Source: CAZCBX01 sp964497185
GTDB taxonomy: Bacteria > Bdellovibrionota_G > JALEGL01 > JAGRMV01
Direction of reading: 5' to 3'
Length of the DNA: 64,000 nt
Assembly (NCBI GenBank): GCA_964497185.1
Contig: CAZCBX010000011.1
Location: 24,260-88,259 of the forward strand
Shown here: in pieces, positions 25,040 through 34,396 of the stretch
Position numbering within the stretch: position 1 is the stretch's first letter
Layout of the letters: every line of letters begins with the position of its first letter
Position numbers and translations under genes: made by a program
Notes under the pieces: model-generated
Told to the model about the DNA's origin: nothing
The model's input: only the letters and a program-made list of their open reading frames with translations
Database searches by the model: none

Positions 25040-25833
25040 GATTGGGCACGCGTTTTCACAAAAGAAGCGGGTCTCTTCTCAAAAAAGGCGCGAAGGCCTT
25101 CTTGGGCTTCCTCACTGGTTCGTATATCGGCAATCTCCACGGAAGTGGGCAGGCGTGCTTCTTCGATGCTCAAGTGATGAATTTGATCGCACATTTTTTT
25201 ATAACGGGCAATCGCTTGGGGTGAAAGCTGCATAAACATATCGATATAATGCTCGATGGTTTGGTCCAATTCTTCCACCGTTTCCACCACATCATGCACC
25301 AAACCAATGTCTTTGCCTTCCACCGCAGGAATGCGCCGTGAGCATAAGCCATAGTATTTCAAATGCCCAAAACCGACTTTGCGAAGCAAAAAGGGAGCGA
25401 TGGTGGATGGGATTAAACCGAGTTTGAGTTCACTCAACGACAAAACGGCCGAAGCTTGCATCACCACCACATCCATACAAGCAATCAAACCCACGCCGCC
25501 ACCAAAGGCACTGCCATGAATGCGACCGATGATGGGTTTGCTGCAATGGTACAAACGCTGGTACATGTCAAAAAGCTTGAGGGCCGATGCCTCATTTTCT
25601 TGCTTGGACAAGGTTACGCTGTTTTTCATCCAGTCCAAATCTGCCCCGGCACAAAATGTTTTTCCCTGGCTACGCACCACAATGACCCGCACGTCTTGAT
25701 CGGCGTCGAGGTGTGCAACGGCCTGATCCATGGCCTCAATGGCCTCGGGGTTCAAAGCATTGTGTTTGTCCGGGCGGTGTATTTCAATGAAACCAACGCC
25801 ATTTTCTTGTTTTAGTTGTACAGATTGACTCAT
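25036..25833 (-). CDS. liuC: Methylglutaconyl-CoA hydratase (enoyl-CoA hydratase family)
   Basis: A 265-residue crotonase-fold enzyme: FIEIHRPDKHNALNPE, the oxyanion-hole segment GKTFCAGADLDWMK, and GRIHGSAFGGGVGLIACMDVVV. FCAGADLxWM and the operon context point to methylglutaconyl-CoA hydratase, which makes HMG-CoA from 3-methylglutaconyl-CoA. Homology alone would only say enoyl-CoA hydratase. It lies between the two carboxylase subunit genes, 1 bp after the beta subunit stop and overlapping the alpha gene by 4 bp. Confidence 0.9.
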   Translation of the reverse strand: MSQSVQLKQENGVGFIEIHRPDKHNALNPEAIEAMDQAVAHLDADQDVRVIVVRSQGKTFCAGADLDWMKNSVTLSKQENEASALKLFDMYQRLYHCSKPIIGRIHGSAFGGGVGLIACMDVVVMQASAVLSLSELKLGLIPSTIAPFLLRKVGFGHLKYYGLCSRRIPAVEGKDIGLVHDVVETVEELDQTIEHYIDMFMQLSPQAIARYKKMCDQIHHLSIEEARLPTSVEIADIRTSEEAQEGLRAFFEKRPASFVKTRAQS

Positions 25834-25834
25834 C

Positions 25835-27418
25835 TTACATTCTCAATACGCCAAATTGTGTTTTTTCAAAAGTGGATTGATAGCAAACCGAAAGCGCTTG
25901 AGCGAGCGTTTGGCGGGTATGACGTGGATCCAATATCCCATCATCCCATAGGCGAGCCGTGCTGTAATAAGGGTGTCCCTCTTTTTCGTATTTGTCTTCA
26001 ATGGGTTTTTTAAATTCTGATTCATTTTGAGCATCTTTGTCGCGCTGAACAGTCCAGAGCACATTGGCCGCTTGCTCCCCGCCCATCACAGAAATGCGCG
26101 CATTGGGCCACATCCACAAAAAGCGTGGACTGTAGGCTCGACCGCACATGCCATAATTTCCGGCGCCAAAGCTTCCGCCGATGACCACGGTTAATTTGGG
26201 CACCTTGGCATTGGCCACCGCCATCACCAATTTGGCACCATCTTTGGCAATGCCTCGGTTTTCAACCTCTTTGCCTACCATAAACCCTGTAATGTTTTGC
26301 AAGAACAACAGCGGAATGTCGCGTTGACAACAAAGCTCTATAAAGTGGGCACCTTTGAGCGCGCTTTCGGAAAAAAGCACACCATTGTTGGCAATGATTC
26401 CAATGGGCATGCCTTCGATGTGGGAAAAACCGCAGTACAGTGTTTTGCCGTAATTTTCTTTAAATTCATCCATACGGCTATCGTCCACCAGACGTGCAAT
26501 AATTTCACGAACGTCAAAAGCCTGTTTGCTATTTTTGGGTAAAATACCCAATAGCTCATCGATGGGGTAACGGGGCATGCGCGGTTCAATCAATTTCTGT
26601 TCTGGCAGATTGGGCTTGGGTACATGCTCCATGATTTTTCGAATTATTTCCAACGCATGTTGATCATTTTGGGCCAAATAATCTGCCACCCCTGAAATGC
26701 GGGTGTGAACATCTGCGCCGCCAAGCTCTTGACTGGACACTTCTTCGCCTGTGGCCGCTTTGACCAATGGTGGACCGCCCAAGAATATGGTGCCCTGCTC
26801 TTTGACAATGATGGATTGATCACTCATAGCAGGCACATAGGCTCCTCCTGCTGTGCACGAACCCATCACGGACGCAATTTGTGCAATGCCCATGGCCGAC
26901 ATGGTGGCTTGGTTGTAAAAAATTCGTCCAAAATGATCGCGATCAGGAAATACTTCATCCTGCATGGGCAAAAACGCCCCCCCTGAATCCACCATATACA
27001 CGCACGGGAGTCGATTTTCCTGGGCTATTTCTTGGGCCCGAAGATGCTTTTTAACAGTGATGGGAAAGTAAGTGCCACCTTTGACTGTGGCGTCGTTGGC
27101 TACAACCATGGTTTGTCGACCCGATACAGAGCCAATGCCTGCAATGACTCCACCACTGGGTACAGCACTATCGTAGAGATCGTGTCCCGCCATGGCGGAC
27201 AGCTCCAAAAAAGACGTGCCCGGATCAATCAGCTGCGTGATTCGATCACGTACATAAAGTTTTCCTCTGGCTTGATGTCGTTCAACGTATTTTTTCCCGC
27301 CCCCGAGTTGAACTTGCGCTAGTTGCGCTTGAAGATCTTTGCACAAGCTTTCGTGGTGCATGTAATTTTCTTGAAAAGCTGTCTCTTGCACAGAGACTTT
27401 GGAGGAAAATGTTTTCAT
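25835..27418 (-). CDS. mccB: Methylcrotonyl-CoA carboxylase, carboxyltransferase beta subunit
   Basis: A 527-residue carboxyltransferase that moves CO2 from biotin to 3-methylcrotonyl-CoA. It has the two crotonase-like halves: [93 protein letters not shown], and in the second half [25 protein letters not shown] and [22 protein letters not shown]. The [10 protein letters not shown] segment is typical of methylcrotonyl rather than propionyl carboxylases. It starts in an ATGA overlap with the DUF309 gene. Confidence 0.95.
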   Translation of the reverse strand: MKTFSSKVSVQETAFQENYMHHESLCKDLQAQLAQVQLGGGKKYVERHQARGKLYVRDRITQLIDPGTSFLELSAMAGHDLYDSAVPSGGVIAGIGSVSGRQTMVVANDATVKGGTYFPITVKKHLRAQEIAQENRLPCVYMVDSGGAFLPMQDEVFPDRDHFGRIFYNQATMSAMGIAQIASVMGSCTAGGAYVPAMSDQSIIVKEQGTIFLGGPPLVKAATGEEVSSQELGGADVHTRISGVADYLAQNDQHALEIIRKIMEHVPKPNLPEQKLIEPRMPRYPIDELLGILPKNSKQAFDVREIIARLVDDSRMDEFKENYGKTLYCGFSHIEGMPIGIIANNGVLFSESALKGAHFIELCCQRDIPLLFLQNITGFMVGKEVENRGIAKDGAKLVMAVANAKVPKLTVVIGGSFGAGNYGMCGRAYSPRFLWMWPNARISVMGGEQAANVLWTVQRDKDAQNESEFKKPIEDKYEKEGHPYYSTARLWDDGILDPRHTRQTLAQALSVCYQSTFEKTQFGVLRM

Positions 27419-27897
27419 ACAGCTGTGATGCTCTCATCCAATTTTTTTAAAGTCAAGGTTGGCATGGGCGTCTGGTGATGCTTCCACATCCAAATTTCTT
27501 GGGTCCAATCTTCCAGTACGATGCCGTAAAAATGGTGCAACGGCAACAACATTTTAAGCTTGGGCCAAATCTTTTGAAAGTGAAGCTCGACCCCACGTTG
27601 ATTTTTTTGCTGTGCTTTATGCATCATGGCGCACACCTGAATAAACGCCTGAAAATGAGGTGCGATGGTTGGGTGGTGTTTTTTTAAAAACACCCATTTG
27701 CCCTCCCATACTTCATGGGCATACCAAAAAGCTTTGGAATTAAACAAATCAACCCCAAACAAATACCATGGGTCCTCATACCAGTAATCCGGCACGAACG
27801 TTTTGCTATAGCGTTGAATTTCGTGTTGCCCCAACCACAAAGATTCAATCGGGGCCTGGGCATCGGGCAATGGCAATTGGGTGTAACGCTTGGCCAT
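27415..27897 (-). CDS. DUF309 domain protein
   Basis: A 160-residue soluble protein. The DUF309 signature is present as [17 protein letters not shown] followed by [18 protein letters not shown]. The function of this family is not known. The ATG at 27897 is preferred to a TTG two codons upstream. It overlaps mccB by 4 bp and is therefore part of the leucine operon transcript, although nothing links DUF309 to leucine breakdown. Confidence 0.83.
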   Translation of the reverse strand: MAKRYTQLPLPDAQAPIESLWLGQHEIQRYSKTFVPDYWYEDPWYLFGVDLFNSKAFWYAHEVWEGKWVFLKKHHPTIAPHFQAFIQVCAMMHKAQQKNQRGVELHFQKIWPKLKMLLPLHHFYGIVLEDWTQEIWMWKHHQTPMPTLTLKKLDESITAV

Positions 27898-27906
27898 GGT
27901 CAATAT

Positions 27907-28494
27907 CTATAAAATGCCTGTCCATTTGAGACCAATGGCAACAATGGTGATGACCACCGAGGATATTAAAATAAGCTTCTGAATGTTTTTTAAAAGCCAT
28001 GCATTGGCCTTTTCGCCATAGTGATAAATCAGCGTGGCAAACAAGAAAAAGCGCATGGCCCGACCCAAAAAACTGGCCGAAATAAACACCGGCAGTGGAA
28101 TATGAAATACGCCCGCACTGATGGTGAAAATTTTATATGGAATGGGTGTGTAGCCCGCCAAAAAAATACTAAAAAAAGCATTGTTTTCGTACAGCTCTCG
28201 GACCTGCGCAAATTTTTCAACGGAAATAATGTATTCAAAGAAGAACCCTGCAATGCCCTGCCACAAGTAAAAGCCGATCATGTAGCCGGCCATGCCACCC
28301 AAAACAGAAAACACAGTGGTAAGTGTCGCTGCTTTAAAGCTGATGCGTGGGTGGGCCAAACAAATGGTAAGCATGAGCACATCTGGAGGAATGGGAAAAA
28401 AAGAAGCTTCCGCAAATGCCAACAAGCATAAAATGCCCAAAGCGTAAGGATGTTTGGAATAAGCCAATACTTTTATATAGAGTCTTTGGATCAT
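27907..28494 (-). CDS. YqaA/DedA-type (VTT) membrane protein
   Basis: A 195-residue inner-membrane protein with the conserved FAEASFFPIPPDVLMLTI segment, the GGMAGYMIGFYLW helix, YTPIPYKIFTISAGVFHIPLPVF and SFLGRAMRFFLFATLIYHYG. These fit the YqaA branch of the VTT/DedA superfamily, whose better-known members move lipids across membranes or help keep membrane potential. It is the first gene of the leucine operon by position, 9 bp before DUF309. Transcription presumably starts in the 17-bp gap to, or within, the divergent DnaJ-domain gene. Confidence 0.87.
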   Translation of the reverse strand: MIQRLYIKVLAYSKHPYALGILCLLAFAEASFFPIPPDVLMLTICLAHPRISFKAATLTTVFSVLGGMAGYMIGFYLWQGIAGFFFEYIISVEKFAQVRELYENNAFFSIFLAGYTPIPYKIFTISAGVFHIPLPVFISASFLGRAMRFFLFATLIYHYGEKANAWLLKNIQKLILISSVVITIVAIGLKWTGIL

Positions 28495-28511
28495 TTTGAT
28501 ACATTCGTATC

Positions 28512-28808
28512 ATGATTCGGTGGATCATTCTATTAACGATTGCGTACATCATTTTTCAGGCGCTTAAAAAAAAGCCCCAAGGACCGCGTCCGTCTGCACG
28601 GCGAGACCGCCCATCCGCCAAAGATCCCTATGCCATTTTGCACGTGGCCCGCAACGCCGACGCACAAACCATCAAACAAGCCTATCGCAAAGCTTTGTCT
28701 GAAAACCATCCCGATAAGGTGGCTCATTTGTCCAGTGAAATTCAAGCTACGGCCCGTCAACGCATGGACGAAATTCAATGGGCATATGATCAAATCCAGC
28801 CACGCTAA
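28512..28808 (+). CDS. Membrane-anchored J-domain protein
   Basis: A 98-residue protein: one N-terminal membrane helix (residues 3-17), a basic Pro/Arg-rich linker, and a short C-terminal J domain (DPYAILHVARNADAQTIKQAYRKALSENHPDKV) with the essential HPD tripeptide. J domains stimulate the ATPase of DnaK-type chaperones. The layout resembles a miniature DjlA-like protein that recruits DnaK to the inner membrane. Only 17 bp separate it from the divergent YqaA gene. Confidence 0.87.
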   Translation: MIRWIILLTIAYIIFQALKKKPQGPRPSARRDRPSAKDPYAILHVARNADAQTIKQAYRKALSENHPDKVAHLSSEIQATARQRMDEIQWAYDQIQPR

Positions 28809-28846
28809 GTACCAACTAAAAATCAATACAATCCAACCAACAGGCC

Positions 28847-29464
28847 CTAATGAAATTTGCCTGTAATGGGTGTATTGTCGTGGGCCGCTGCTTCTTGGGT
28901 TAATAAATGGTCAAAGCGCTGATTGACTTCATCGGCATCAAAAATTTTTAGCGCTTCGTGGTAAAAAGCATGTCCGTGACCCTTTTCGCTGTGATGAAGT
29001 TTGGTGTAAAAGTCTTTCCATTGAGGGTCTGGGTGGCGTAGGCTTAAAATTTCAAACCGTTCAATACCGCGCATTTCTACCAAGCTGGCCACCAAAAGCC
29101 GATCCATAAATCGACCCTGCGGATCCGTGCGAATGTGCTGCATCAGATGGCGAATGTACACATCCTTTTCGTCGGGCCGCAGTGCGATGCCTTTCTGTTT
29201 CATCAGCGCATACACTTGTCTAAAATGCTGAAGCTCTTCATGGGCAATGCGGGATGCCGTGGTCACCAACGAGGGATGGTCTGGATACCGCACCACAAAA
29301 TCCATGCACGTGGCGGAGGCTTTTCTTTCATTGGCTGCATGATCGGCGACAAAAAGATCAAAATCTTCCATCACGGCCTCAAACCATGCATCCGGCGTAG
29401 TCGACCGCAAAGGAAACTGCTCCAAAAAGCTTCGAATATCCACCAGGGTTGCCTGCATGCCCAT
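28847..29464 (-). CDS. miaE: MiaE-like tRNA 2-methylthio-N6-isopentenyladenosine hydroxylase
   Basis: A 205-residue carboxylate-bridged di-iron protein. The metal site is readable as two E...EExxH units: ADHAANERKASATCM plus RIAHEELQHFRQV, and VASLVEMRGIERFEIL plus HHSEKGHGHAFYHEA. This pattern and the length match MiaE, which hydroxylates the ms2i6A37 base of tRNAs using O2. The start is taken at ATG 29464 (or 29458); the frame extends upstream into the promoter of the divergent glycosyltransferase but without support. No miaA or miaB is present here. Confidence 0.85.
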   Translation of the reverse strand: MGMQATLVDIRSFLEQFPLRSTTPDAWFEAVMEDFDLFVADHAANERKASATCMDFVVRYPDHPSLVTTASRIAHEELQHFRQVYALMKQKGIALRPDEKDVYIRHLMQHIRTDPQGRFMDRLLVASLVEMRGIERFEILSLRHPDPQWKDFYTKLHHSEKGHGHAFYHEALKIFDADEVNQRFDHLLTQEAAAHDNTPITGKFH

Positions 29465-29606
29465 GCGTATAACCGATTTTCTTCTAAAAACCAACCATGT
29501 GCCTTGGGATGAACATAGAGAAATATCGTGCAAAACGTTGCTTGATATCAGTGATTTTCGTAGGGTATCAAGTGATGGATGCTATAACCAAAAGTCGAGA
29601 TCATTT

Positions 29607-30770
29607 ATGAAACGCAATGTTGCAGTGGTGATTCCTGCGTACAGAGAGCATGCAGTGATTGAAAAAACCTTGGCTTCGCTGGAGGCCAGCTATGCCACTG
29701 TGGCGGACCATGTTTCTCAACCCACCGTGATTGTGGTGGTCAACAATCCCAAACAAGTTTCCACTCAGTTTGTTCAAGACAATCAAAAAATGCTTCGGCT
29801 TTTAGAAGATTGGGCCACACGCAGCCCCATGAACTTGATTGCGCTTGATTACACCGATCCTGGCTTGGATAAAGGTGTGGGAGAGGCGCGAAAAATTGGC
29901 ATGGACTATGCCGTGGCCAAACACCTTCCATTTGATGATGATGTGGTGGTGAGTTTGGATGCGGATTGTGAAGTGGATTTACGCTATTTCCAAACGTTGT
30001 TCACTCGACCGTTAAAAGAGGCTGTTGGTTTTACATTAGGTTTCGCCCATCCAACCCAGAAAACGAACACCGTGCTCTATGAGTTGTACTTGCGGTACAT
30101 GAAGCAAGGGTTAGCCCATGCGGGTAGCGCATTTGCTTTTACAGCCATTGGCTCTTGTTTGGGCGCCAGTCGACTGGGGTATCAAAAGTCGGGTGGCATG
30201 GTTGCCAAAACCGCCACGGAGGATTTTCATTTTTTAAATCGATTGCGAAAAGTGGGACCCTTATCTCAGTGGCAGGACACCATTGTACATCCTTCCGATC
30301 GCAATTCAGCCAGAGCGCCGCTGGGAACGGGTGTGTTTTTAGCGCAAGCTGGCAAAGACTTACACTCTGCGCTTCAACAATTGGTGATTGCCAGCCCCTT
30401 GGCTTTTGAACGATTGGGGCGCGTGGAACAAGCCATAGTGGATTTTGCCCATCAGGATTCGCTTCTGGAATCGCTTAAGAATGCCGGAGAGCAGGACAGT
30501 TATGCGCATCTTCAAGCAAGGGGCATTGTTGATAAGCTTTACGCCATCAAAGAAAACTGTGCTTCACGTGCCATGTTCCGTCGCCGCCGTGTAGAAGTGT
30601 GGGATGGACTGGAAACCTTTCGTTTGTTGCGTTGGATGATGCAGCCTTCACCCCCCGTGCGCCCGCAGCAGCTTATTCAATGGGCTCAAGCGTTAGCAAA
30701 TATGGATCACGATCAACCGCTGGATCTTCTTCAAGCCTATCGGCAGTTGGATCAAACCCTGTTGGCTTGA
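29607..30770 (+). CDS. Family 2-like glycosyltransferase
   Basis: A 387-residue protein with a GT-A fold: VAVVIPAYREHAVIEKTLASL at the start, the metal-binding D-x-D as SLDADCEVDLRYF, then GQK-like GYQKSGGMVAKTATEDFHFLNRL, where the ED pair is the usual catalytic acid region. It has no membrane helices, so it should act in the cytoplasm. The C-terminal 130 residues are helical and unfamiliar. Donor and acceptor sugars are unknown. I place the start at ATG 29607, right before the Rossmann-like strand. Its end overlaps the end of the convergent trmB by 19 bp. Confidence 0.83.
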   Translation: MKRNVAVVIPAYREHAVIEKTLASLEASYATVADHVSQPTVIVVVNNPKQVSTQFVQDNQKMLRLLEDWATRSPMNLIALDYTDPGLDKGVGEARKIGMDYAVAKHLPFDDDVVVSLDADCEVDLRYFQTLFTRPLKEAVGFTLGFAHPTQKTNTVLYELYLRYMKQGLAHAGSAFAFTAIGSCLGASRLGYQKSGGMVAKTATEDFHFLNRLRKVGPLSQWQDTIVHPSDRNSARAPLGTGVFLAQAGKDLHSALQQLVIASPLAFERLGRVEQAIVDFAHQDSLLESLKNAGEQDSYAHLQARGIVDKLYAIKENCASRAMFRRRRVEVWDGLETFRLLRWMMQPSPPVRPQQLIQWAQALANMDHDQPLDLLQAYRQLDQTLLA

Positions 30771-31363
30771 AAAAAATAAATGGGGCGCCCTTCTCGTTCG
30801 TACTTGATCTGATAGTTGGTCTTATGTGGATAGTCTTGTTTGGGAACCACGGTAAAAAGCTTGTTTTCCAAAGGCGCAAACTCTTTCATCGCAAATTCAA
30901 AATAATCTTGATGGTCTGTGGTGATGTGAAGCTCTCCGCCCTTTTTTAACTTTTGATGAAAAAGCTCTACATATGTTTTTTGCAAAATGCGGTGCTTATG
31001 ATGTTTGCGTTTGGGCCATGGGTCGGGAAAAGTAACATGAATTTCATCGATGCTTTGATCTGGGAACAAAGCCGTTAAGTGATCTTGAGCCATGCCGCAA
31101 AGCAATTTGACATGGTCCATGCCTTCTTTGGGCAATCGGTCCGCATTGTGTTTGGTCCATTTCATAAAGCGTTCAATGGCAATAAAATTTTTATGGGGTT
31201 CGGCCTGTGCATAACTGCGAATAAAGTGACCTTTGCCCGCGCCAATTTCAATAACAAGGGGCGCATCTCGGCCAAAGACCTCTTGCCATAAAGTGGGCTG
31301 CGGTAAATCTTCGGGACGTAAAATGCTTTTGGAAAGGTTATGGGGTGTGTGTATCTTGCGCAT
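30752..31363 (-). CDS. trmB: tRNA (guanine-N7-)-methyltransferase
   Basis: A 203-residue class I methyltransferase that makes m7G46 in tRNA. It shows the SAM loop VIEIGAGKGHF, the acidic FIAIERFMKW, and the TrmB-specific HVTFPDPWPKRKHHKHRI and FYHQ-like LFHQKLKKGGELHITTD. Length is normal. The N-terminus overlaps the gene of a helical-repeat protein by 26 bp, suggesting coupled translation. Confidence 0.94.
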   Translation of the reverse strand: MRKIHTPHNLSKSILRPEDLPQPTLWQEVFGRDAPLVIEIGAGKGHFIRSYAQAEPHKNFIAIERFMKWTKHNADRLPKEGMDHVKLLCGMAQDHLTALFPDQSIDEIHVTFPDPWPKRKHHKHRILQKTYVELFHQKLKKGGELHITTDHQDYFEFAMKEFAPLENKLFTVVPKQDYPHKTNYQIKYEREGRPIYFFQANRV

Positions 31364-31682
31364 GAGAAATTTGCTGAGCGAAACGGTCTTTTCCCAGTGC
31401 TTTGGCCTGGGTTAAACACGTTTGCGTGGCTGATGCTTGTTGTGCAGGCTCCATGGCACTCAGGCATTGTTTTAAGGTAAAATAATCACCGGCTTGAGCC
31501 GCTTCTTGACCAATTTTTGACAGGCCCAACGTGTGGCCCGCGTGGGTAAAATATTCAATGGCATCTTGAATATAGCCCTGCTCGATGCAAGCTTGACCAT
31601 ACGCAATGAGTTTCTCGCTCGAGACATTGCTTTTGGGGTGATAAAGGATGTCCTGCTTTTGTTTCCAGGTGGGTATTTTCAT
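31338..31682 (-). CDS. Small helical-repeat (TPR-like) protein
   Basis: A 114-residue soluble protein. Residues 22-100 look like two or three TPR-type helix pairs (LIAYGQACIEQGYIQDAIEYFTHAG, IGQEAAQAGDYFTLKQCLSAM). No exact family is recognised. It overlaps trmB by 26 bp and follows the S41 peptidase gene by 57 bp on the same strand, so it is probably part of a tRNA-processing and protease transcript. Function unknown. Confidence 0.68.
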   Translation of the reverse strand: MKIPTWKQKQDILYHPKSNVSSEKLIAYGQACIEQGYIQDAIEYFTHAGHTLGLSKIGQEAAQAGDYFTLKQCLSAMEPAQQASATQTCLTQAKALGKDRFAQQISHAQDTHTP

Positions 31683-31739
31683 GATGCCTTTCTATGAGCG
31701 CACGCTTGGTTTGTCAAATCAATCAATGGTTTGGATCCA

Positions 31740-33218
31740 TTAGGGCAACCAGCTGCTTTGATAATCACGCATGGTTTGCAACACTTGATTGATTTGCTGG
31801 TGATAACACGAACGAAATTGCGTGGATGCGCAATCGGCTGTTTGGGCTTGTCCCAACGAAAGTTGATCGACCAAGTCGGTTTGTCGGGGCAAAGGCTCTT
31901 TTTTTAGCTCTAGGGCCATGGGCGCTTGTTTTTCGTAAAGAATGCCTTGGTAGGTGGCAATGGCTTTTTGCCATGATGGGTCTTCCCACGCCCAGTCTGG
32001 CTCAATGCCATGATATTGATGGGTGTGAATTTGATCATAGGTTAACGCGTGTTCTGTCACCTTGATTGCACCTCCGTAACCATGATCAGGAGAAACGGCG
32101 TACACACTTTGCGCGGTGGCTTTTCCAAACGTTGGACTGCCAACGATCAAACCGCGCTGACGGTTTTGCATTTGACCCGCAAAAATTTCTGCCAAACTGG
32201 CTGTATGCGAATCCACCAAAACAATGACGGGTGAATCCGTCTGTGCTGGATTGGCTACCCTGTGCTTGACGACTTTTTGTTTGCGTAAGTGTATTTCTTC
32301 ATAAGTAGAGCCCGCATCGAGAAAAAAGTCCGCAATCGGTTGGAGTTCAGACAAAAAACCGCCCGGATTGCCTCTGAGGTCCAGTACGTAGCCCTCAACC
32401 TGTTCACGGTATTGATGAAGCGCTGCGAGGGTTTGTTGGCCTACACCTCGGCCAAAATGATCCAAACGGAGCCAAAGCCACTGTGTTTGTTGTGGGTCAG
32501 CGGGAAGCAGTTTGACTTGCACCATTGAAAATTCAGCCTCTACGAAGGGCGCAAAAACATCTTGGCCTCGATCTGTCTGCATATACAGACCTTCAGGGGC
32601 CTGAAAAAACAGTTTTTGAATGTTTTTAAAGTCAAGTCCTACAATGGGCTGGCTATCAATGGCAACCATGGTATCGCCAGGTGCCAGGACGCCCTGAATT
32701 TGCGCTTTTGGGTCTATAAAATCCACGGTCCATGCAAAGTCGGTGGTTTCTTCCCGAATGGCGCGATGGCGATAGAAAAAATCAATGCCCGTGGATTTTT
32801 TTTGGTTGTAACTTCTCTTTTCGTATTGAGTAAATTCTTCTGGAGTGAGGTAATTGCTATGCGGATCCAGCAATTGGTAAAATGCTTTGACCTGGGTCAT
32901 GTACCACTGTTTTTCATTTTGGTTTTCAGATTGAGAGTGAGTATATATGTCTTGAAGCTGCTGACATACTGTATCGCTGGAGTCCACCGACGTTTCATGC
33001 TGCGTGGCCAAGCTGGATGCCAATCGGTCGTGCACATGCTGAAAATCGTCAGGGCCCCACACCACATGCCGATCCAGCGCAAAATCGGCTGCGGCTTGGT
33101 AAAAATCACAGGGATGATCAAAGTTTTGGTTTAAAACATGGTCCTGCCCACCGCGCTGACAAGCGCCCACGCCTAAGAGCAGTCCGCATAAAATCAGGCG
33201 ATGAAAGCAACGTGTCAT
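31740..33218 (-). CDS. S41 family C-terminal processing peptidase, lipoprotein
   Basis: A 492-residue serine peptidase with a type II signal peptide (lipobox GVGAC, Cys20). It has an N-terminal helical region, a PDZ-like domain (about 165-235; GVLAPGDTMVAIDSQPI), and the S41 core: VEGYVLDLRGNPGGFL, then VDSHTASLAEIFAGQM with the nucleophile Ser, and GSPTFGKATAQ with the general-base Lys. It most resembles Prc/CtpA proteases that trim envelope proteins. Being lipidated, it probably sits on the periplasmic face of a membrane. It overlaps the CCA-adding enzyme gene by 4 bp. Confidence 0.9.
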   Translation of the reverse strand: MTRCFHRLILCGLLLGVGACQRGGQDHVLNQNFDHPCDFYQAAADFALDRHVVWGPDDFQHVHDRLASSLATQHETSVDSSDTVCQQLQDIYTHSQSENQNEKQWYMTQVKAFYQLLDPHSNYLTPEEFTQYEKRSYNQKKSTGIDFFYRHRAIREETTDFAWTVDFIDPKAQIQGVLAPGDTMVAIDSQPIVGLDFKNIQKLFFQAPEGLYMQTDRGQDVFAPFVEAEFSMVQVKLLPADPQQTQWLWLRLDHFGRGVGQQTLAALHQYREQVEGYVLDLRGNPGGFLSELQPIADFFLDAGSTYEEIHLRKQKVVKHRVANPAQTDSPVIVLVDSHTASLAEIFAGQMQNRQRGLIVGSPTFGKATAQSVYAVSPDHGYGGAIKVTEHALTYDQIHTHQYHGIEPDWAWEDPSWQKAIATYQGILYEKQAPMALELKKEPLPRQTDLVDQLSLGQAQTADCASTQFRSCYHQQINQVLQTMRDYQSSWLP

Positions 33219-34396
33219 AATGATGCGTTATACCAATTTTGGATGAGAGTTTCAACGCTCTTGCCCGCTAATTGATCGGGTCGCTCTACGTAATATTCTT
33301 TCAGTGCTTGCAACATTTCTCCCACCCTTTTGCTGGGTTCAAGCTTGAGCACCTTCATCAATGCTTGGCCATTGACAGGAAACTGCTGAAATAGCTCAAA
33401 ATGCCCCTGACGCTCAAATGTTCGAAGCCATGTGGCAATTTTCGCACAATCCATCACTTCAAGAGAGCTTGCTAAATGCTGAATATTTAAACGTTTAGCC
33501 CATGCAAGCCACCATAACTTCTGCTTTGCTGCGAGGGGTTCAAGCCGCAACTGTTCGAGCTGTTTGAGGGTCTTGCTTTGTTGTTTTGACAGGCCCCATG
33601 CATTGAGTTGATCGACCTGTAGGTTTTTATGCAGATCCATGAGGTACCACATGCGTAAAATTAAACTGGGTGCCACCCGATCAAAACCCACATCCGATTG
33701 AATGTTGGATGTTAAGATGCTGGAAAATAAGCCCACTCGCTGCATGCTTTGAAGACTTTGAAGTGCGTGCGGCGCCAACAGCAAAGCATGCATTTCTTGC
33801 ATGATTCTTTCCACTGGCAAATGATGCAACAAATCTCTGCTGTCGGTCATGGCTCTTTCCAACTCTTGGTCCAGCGTAAAATCGTACTGAGCCATGAAAC
33901 GATAGGCACGCAGTATTCTCAGCGCATCTTCCTCCATTCGGTCAAAAGCATTGCCCACACTTTTTAACTTTTTGTCCAAAATGTCTTGTCGGCCATGGAA
34001 TGGATCCTTCCATTGCCCTGTTTCAATTCGATAGGCCATGGCATTGACTGTGAAGTCTCTTCGTTGAAGGTCTTCTTCGATCGATTTTGTAAACGTAACT
34101 TGGTGCGGTCGACGATGATCCCTGTACAGCGCTTCAACCCGTAGCGTGGTCACTTGCACCATCCCTGCTTCGGTCGGTAAACCCATCGCACCAAAAGCTC
34201 GACCAATGTCGATGGCATGGGGCCAGATTTCAAGAATTTGCTCTGGTGTGGCTTGGGTGGCCAAATCCCAATCGCCAATGGGCACTTTTAATAAGTGATT
34301 GCGCAAAGCCCCACCCACAATCCAGGTTGAATGTCCTGCCTTTTCCAGCATGGAGGCGATTTTTTCAATGGCCCGTGGCGGCTTAAAAGAGTTCAT
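33215..34396 (-). CDS. cca: CCA tRNA nucleotidyltransferase / poly(A) polymerase family
   Basis: A 393-residue class II nucleotidyltransferase. The head has STWIVGGALRNHLL and the catalytic DWDLATQATPEQ, followed by RRDFTVNAMAY, DILDKKLKSVG and EDALRILRAYRFMAQYDF, which form the nucleotide-binding neck. The C-terminal body is helical. It adds or repairs the 3' CCA of tRNAs; a poly(A) polymerase role cannot be excluded by sequence alone. The ATG at 34396 gives a normal start. The frame remains open 36 codons further up inside the ChaN-like gene but without support. It overlaps the ChaN-like gene by 14 bp. Confidence 0.88.
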   Translation of the reverse strand: MNSFKPPRAIEKIASMLEKAGHSTWIVGGALRNHLLKVPIGDWDLATQATPEQILEIWPHAIDIGRAFGAMGLPTEAGMVQVTTLRVEALYRDHRRPHQVTFTKSIEEDLQRRDFTVNAMAYRIETGQWKDPFHGRQDILDKKLKSVGNAFDRMEEDALRILRAYRFMAQYDFTLDQELERAMTDSRDLLHHLPVERIMQEMHALLLAPHALQSLQSMQRVGLFSSILTSNIQSDVGFDRVAPSLILRMWYLMDLHKNLQVDQLNAWGLSKQQSKTLKQLEQLRLEPLAAKQKLWWLAWAKRLNIQHLASSLEVMDCAKIATWLRTFERQGHFELFQQFPVNGQALMKVLKLEPSKRVGEMLQALKEYYVERPDQLAGKSVETLIQNWYNASL